Below, one piece after another: positions 6,148 to 7,599 of a stretch of 7,599 nucleotides of DNA. Origin of the DNA: an uncultured Mitsuokella sp. (GTDB lineage: Bacteria; Bacillota; Negativicutes; Selenomonadales; Selenomonadaceae); the NCBI GenBank assembly GCA_900770895.1, contig CAAGMF010000259.1, forward strand, positions 1-7,599. The letters are read 5' to 3'. A program made the translations under genes and the position numbers. The notes below the pieces were generated by a model. It was not told the DNA's origin and searched no databases. It was given only the letters and a program-made list of their open reading frames with translations. Every line of letters starts with the position of its first letter. Position 1 is the stretch's first letter.

Positions 6148-7077
6148 TTGGGATTAGGTCATGTTGGATCAGCCGTACTGGCTCGGGCCATCGGCTTCGA
6201 GATGGCGGCTGAGATCGTCTGCATCGATAAAGATCCCCATGTGGCGCATGGGGAGGCGCTTGATGCCATGCATTCGCTGCCTTGCAGCTATACGCCGAGT
6301 ACGCATGTATATTCGGGCGGCTTCGAGGAGCTGAAGGATGCTGACGTCATCATATGCGCAGCTGGACCTAGTATCATGCCTGGCAACCACGATCGTCTGA
6401 CGCTGGCCAAGAACAATATCGCGGTCATGCGCGAGATCATGGGGGAGGTTGTGCGCTATACCCGTGATGCGATCTTCATCATGATAACGAATCCGCTCGA
6501 TGTCATGACGTATGTGGCGGCGACTGAGTTCGATTATCCGCGCGGACGCCTGTTCGGTACAGGTACGACGCTCGAGACATTGCGCTTCAAGAGCATATTG
6601 GCGCGCCATTATCATGTGGACGCGACCGATGTGCAGGGCTACATGCTCGGTGAGCACGGCAACTCGGCTTTCCCGGCCTGGAGCTCGGTGGGCATCGGCG
6701 GCATACCGCTGGCCGACCTCGATGAATTCTTCGAGCATGAGGGGCCGCTGGACAAGGCGGCCGTGGCCGATGAGGTCGTACAGACGGCCTACGATGTACT
6801 CGAGTCGAAGGGCTGGACGAATACCGGTATCGCGATGGGCGCTTGCCGCCTGGCACGGGCCGTGTTCTTTGATGAGCATGCAGTGCTGCCGGTCTCGCTG
6901 CCGTTCACAGGCGAGTATGGCCTGCACGATGTATCGCTGTCGCTGCCGAGCGTTATCGGTGCGCAGGGCGTATTGCGCCGTCTGCCGATTCATCTGACCG
7001 ATGAAGAACTCGAGCTCTTGCAGAAGAGTGCGGACAGCGTCAAAGAGGTCTTGCGAGCGAATGGCCTGATCAAATAA
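6148..7077 (+). CDS. L-2-hydroxyacid dehydrogenase, lactate/malate dehydrogenase family (true start upstream, frame broken near 6114-6137)
   Basis: NAD-dependent oxidoreductase interconverting a 2-oxoacid and an L-2-hydroxyacid. The range given is the longest stretch opening with a usual start codon (TTG), 309 residues. Reading the same frame upstream gives KLAIL, the missing first Rossmann strand before GLGHVGSA, so the real N-terminus lies near 6114. ATG 6114 is one frame off. Numbered from the TTG: Asp27 after strand two (NAD preference), ITNPLD (113-118), Arg146 (LDH Arg171), Thr224 (LDH Thr246) and catalytic His170 in GEHGNS, the form also found in L-2-hydroxyisocaproate dehydrogenase. 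Two positions deviate. Ile76 replaces the Gln (LDH) or Arg (MDH) that selects substrate, with one extra residue before Arg83. Glu143 replaces the near-invariant Asp168. It begins about 30-65 nt after the fusion gene and is probably co-transcribed. Pyruvate, malate or a bulkier oxoacid all remain possible, hence no gene symbol. Confidence 0.85.
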   Translation: MGLGHVGSAVLARAIGFEMAAEIVCIDKDPHVAHGEALDAMHSLPCSYTPSTHVYSGGFEELKDADVIICAAGPSIMPGNHDRLTLAKNNIAVMREIMGEVVRYTRDAIFIMITNPLDVMTYVAATEFDYPRGRLFGTGTTLETLRFKSILARHYHVDATDVQGYMLGEHGNSAFPAWSSVGIGGIPLADLDEFFEHEGPLDKAAVADEVVQTAYDVLESKGWTNTGIAMGACRLARAVFFDEHAVLPVSLPFTGEYGLHDVSLSLPSVIGAQGVLRRLPIHLTDEELELLQKSADSVKEVLRANGLIK

Positions 7078-7100
7078 TCGCAGGGGCTGTGACGAAATAA

Positions 7101-7197
7101 CATATTGTCTGTAGTACCGCGGCAGGTATGGTTCCTTCATTACGCTTCATTCCGGAACCATGCCTGCCGCTGCCTTATCATATCAGGTGTCTGTAGT
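7101..7197 (+). repeat. Direct-repeat pair flanking a long hairpin
   Basis: TGTCTGTAGT occurs exactly at 7106-7115 and 7188-7197. Each copy is preceded by CATAT, directly at 7101-7105 and with CAGG inserted at 7179-7187. The 7119-7170 hairpin lies between the copies. This arrangement resembles a small insertion with a duplicated target, or paired protein-binding sites. No transposase or terminal inverted repeat is seen at the inner edges. Confidence 0.5.
7119..7170 (+). terminator. 17-bp stem-loop downstream of the dehydrogenase gene (terminator-like, no T tract)
   Basis: GCGGCAGGTATGGTTCC (7119-7135) pairs with GGAACCATGCCTGCCGC (7154-7170) across 17 bp with a single G-U wobble. The 18-nt loop region contains most of a duplicated CTTCATT (7135-7141 and 7145-7151). 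No run of T follows, so intrinsic termination is uncertain. A 3'-end stabiliser or a small mobile palindrome is equally possible. It separates the glycogen/dehydrogenase genes from lpxC. Confidence 0.45.
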
Positions 7198-7225
7198 TTA
7201 GATTCTAAATGTTTTCGTTACATTT
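7197..7225 (+). promoter_or_regulatory. Two overlapping dyads, possible operator upstream of lpxC promoter
   Basis: TTTAGA-T-TCTAAA (7197-7209) is a perfect 6-1-6 dyad. It overlaps AAATGT (7207-7212) paired with ACATTT (7220-7225) across 7 nt. They end 28 nt before the putative -35 box. Shape and place fit a regulator site, but I recognise no regulator and AT-rich dyads arise by chance. Confidence 0.25.
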
Positions 7226-7252
7226 CCTTTTATTGCTCCATTTCGGAAAAAC

Positions 7253-7281
7253 TTGCATAGCGGGACAATGTCTTGTAAAAT
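7253..7281 (+). promoter_or_regulatory. Putative sigma70-type promoter of lpxC
   Basis: TTGCAT (7253-7258) and TAAAAT (7276-7281) are separated by exactly 17 nt. The -10 box matches 5 of 6 consensus bases and the -35 box 3 of 6. It lies in the most AT-rich stretch of the window, downstream of a hairpin. Initiation would fall near 7288, giving a leader of about 60 nt before the lpxC start. Confidence 0.55.
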
Positions 7282-7346
7282 AGAGATAATGGTATTCCCA
7301 TTGAGGGATGAGAACGGGTATCATATAAACGCTGGGGGGCGGGGTT

Positions 7347-7599
7347 TTGCAGAAACAAACGACGATAGCTCATGAGGTGAGCTACTCGGGAATAGGGCTG
7401 CATTCCGGACTCGAGGTCCATATGAAGCTCTTGCCGGCTCCGGAGAATACGGGGCTGATATTCGTGCGCACTGATTTGCCCGGACAGCCGTGCATCGCGG
7501 CTCAGGCCCGGAATGTCGCGGCGACCGTCAGAGCGACGACGATCGAGGAGAACGGGGCAAAGGTGTTCACGATTGAACATCTCATGAGTGCTTTGCATA
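7347..7599 (+). CDS. lpxC: UDP-3-O-acyl-N-acetylglucosamine deacetylase LpxC, N-terminal part (3' end outside window)
   Basis: Zinc-dependent deacetylase for the committed step of lipid A synthesis in the cytoplasm. The 84 visible residues carry the LpxC N-terminal pattern: QTTIAHEVSYSGIGLHSG (residues 4-21), then LPAPENTGLIFVRTDL (29-44), then FTIEHLMSAL (74-83). Glu77 and His78 of the last segment match the catalytic Glu and first zinc-ligand His of E. coli LpxC (E78, H79). The start is taken as TTG 7347 because it gives the family-typical N-terminus and no ATG or GTG fits; an in-frame CTG at 7332 is less likely. The leader before it is G-rich (GGGGGG-C-GGGG, 7334-7344) with no clean AGGAGG. 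A putative promoter at 7253-7281 suggests its own transcription unit. The gene marks the host as having an outer membrane with lipid A. Confidence 0.93.
   Translation, partial: MQKQTTIAHEVSYSGIGLHSGLEVHMKLLPAPENTGLIFVRTDLPGQPCIAAQARNVAATVRATTIEENGAKVFTIEHLMSALH

Noticed and set aside
6169..7140. A 323-codon minus-strand open frame across the dehydrogenase gene
   Set aside because: Opposite strand of a recognised gene, no recognisable protein family, and its start lies inside the hairpin region.
7282..7346. Riboswitch or structured leader before lpxC
   Set aside because: Only short, imperfect pairings (such as TCCC with GGGA near 7297-7308) are visible, and no known riboswitch motif is recognised.
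7230..7598. Minus-strand open frame overlapping the lpxC start
   Set aside because: The plus strand carries an unmistakable LpxC N-terminus and a plausible promoter; the minus product has no recognisable features.

Overview
The window reads as chromosomal DNA of a diderm Firmicute of the class Negativicutes, probably a Selenomonadaceae member (Mitsuokella- or Selenomonas-like). The clues are a GC-rich Firmicute-type glycogen locus, strong purine-rich Shine-Dalgarno sites, a GH13-GH77 fusion of a kind annotated in Negativicutes and clostridia, and the start of lpxC (lipid A synthesis) at the right edge, which implies an LPS-bearing outer membrane. The taxon is inferred from gene content, not from a marker gene. 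All genes lie on the + strand.

Layout. 1-798: C-terminal part of glycogen branching enzyme GlgB. 887-2332: complete glycogen synthase GlgA. 2333-2591: intergenic region with a folded repeat element bracketed by an imperfect 42-44 nt direct repeat, ending in a strong hairpin. 2592-6083: a 1163-residue fusion of a neopullulanase-like GH13 enzyme and a GH77 4-alpha-glucanotransferase (MalQ-type). About 6114/6148-7077: an L-2-hydroxyacid (lactate/malate family) dehydrogenase whose start is not intact in frame and whose specificity loop and catalytic dyad are atypical. 7078-7346: intergenic region with a long hairpin between copies of a direct repeat, small dyads and a sigma70-like promoter. 7347-7599: 5' end of lpxC.

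Function. GlgA extends alpha-1,4-glucan from ADP-glucose and GlgB adds alpha-1,6 branches. The fusion probably opens branches or hydrolyses maltodextrins in its N-terminal half and disproportionates the resulting oligosaccharides in its C-terminal half, so synthesis and remodelling of glycogen are encoded together. The dehydrogenase would recycle NADH at the fermentative end of the pathway, but its substrate may not be pyruvate. lpxC appears to begin a separate transcription unit.

I see no phage, CRISPR, tRNA, rRNA or transposase gene. The least ordinary items are the intergenic element with competing hairpins before the fusion gene, the broken start and altered active site of the dehydrogenase, and the repeat-flanked hairpin before lpxC.
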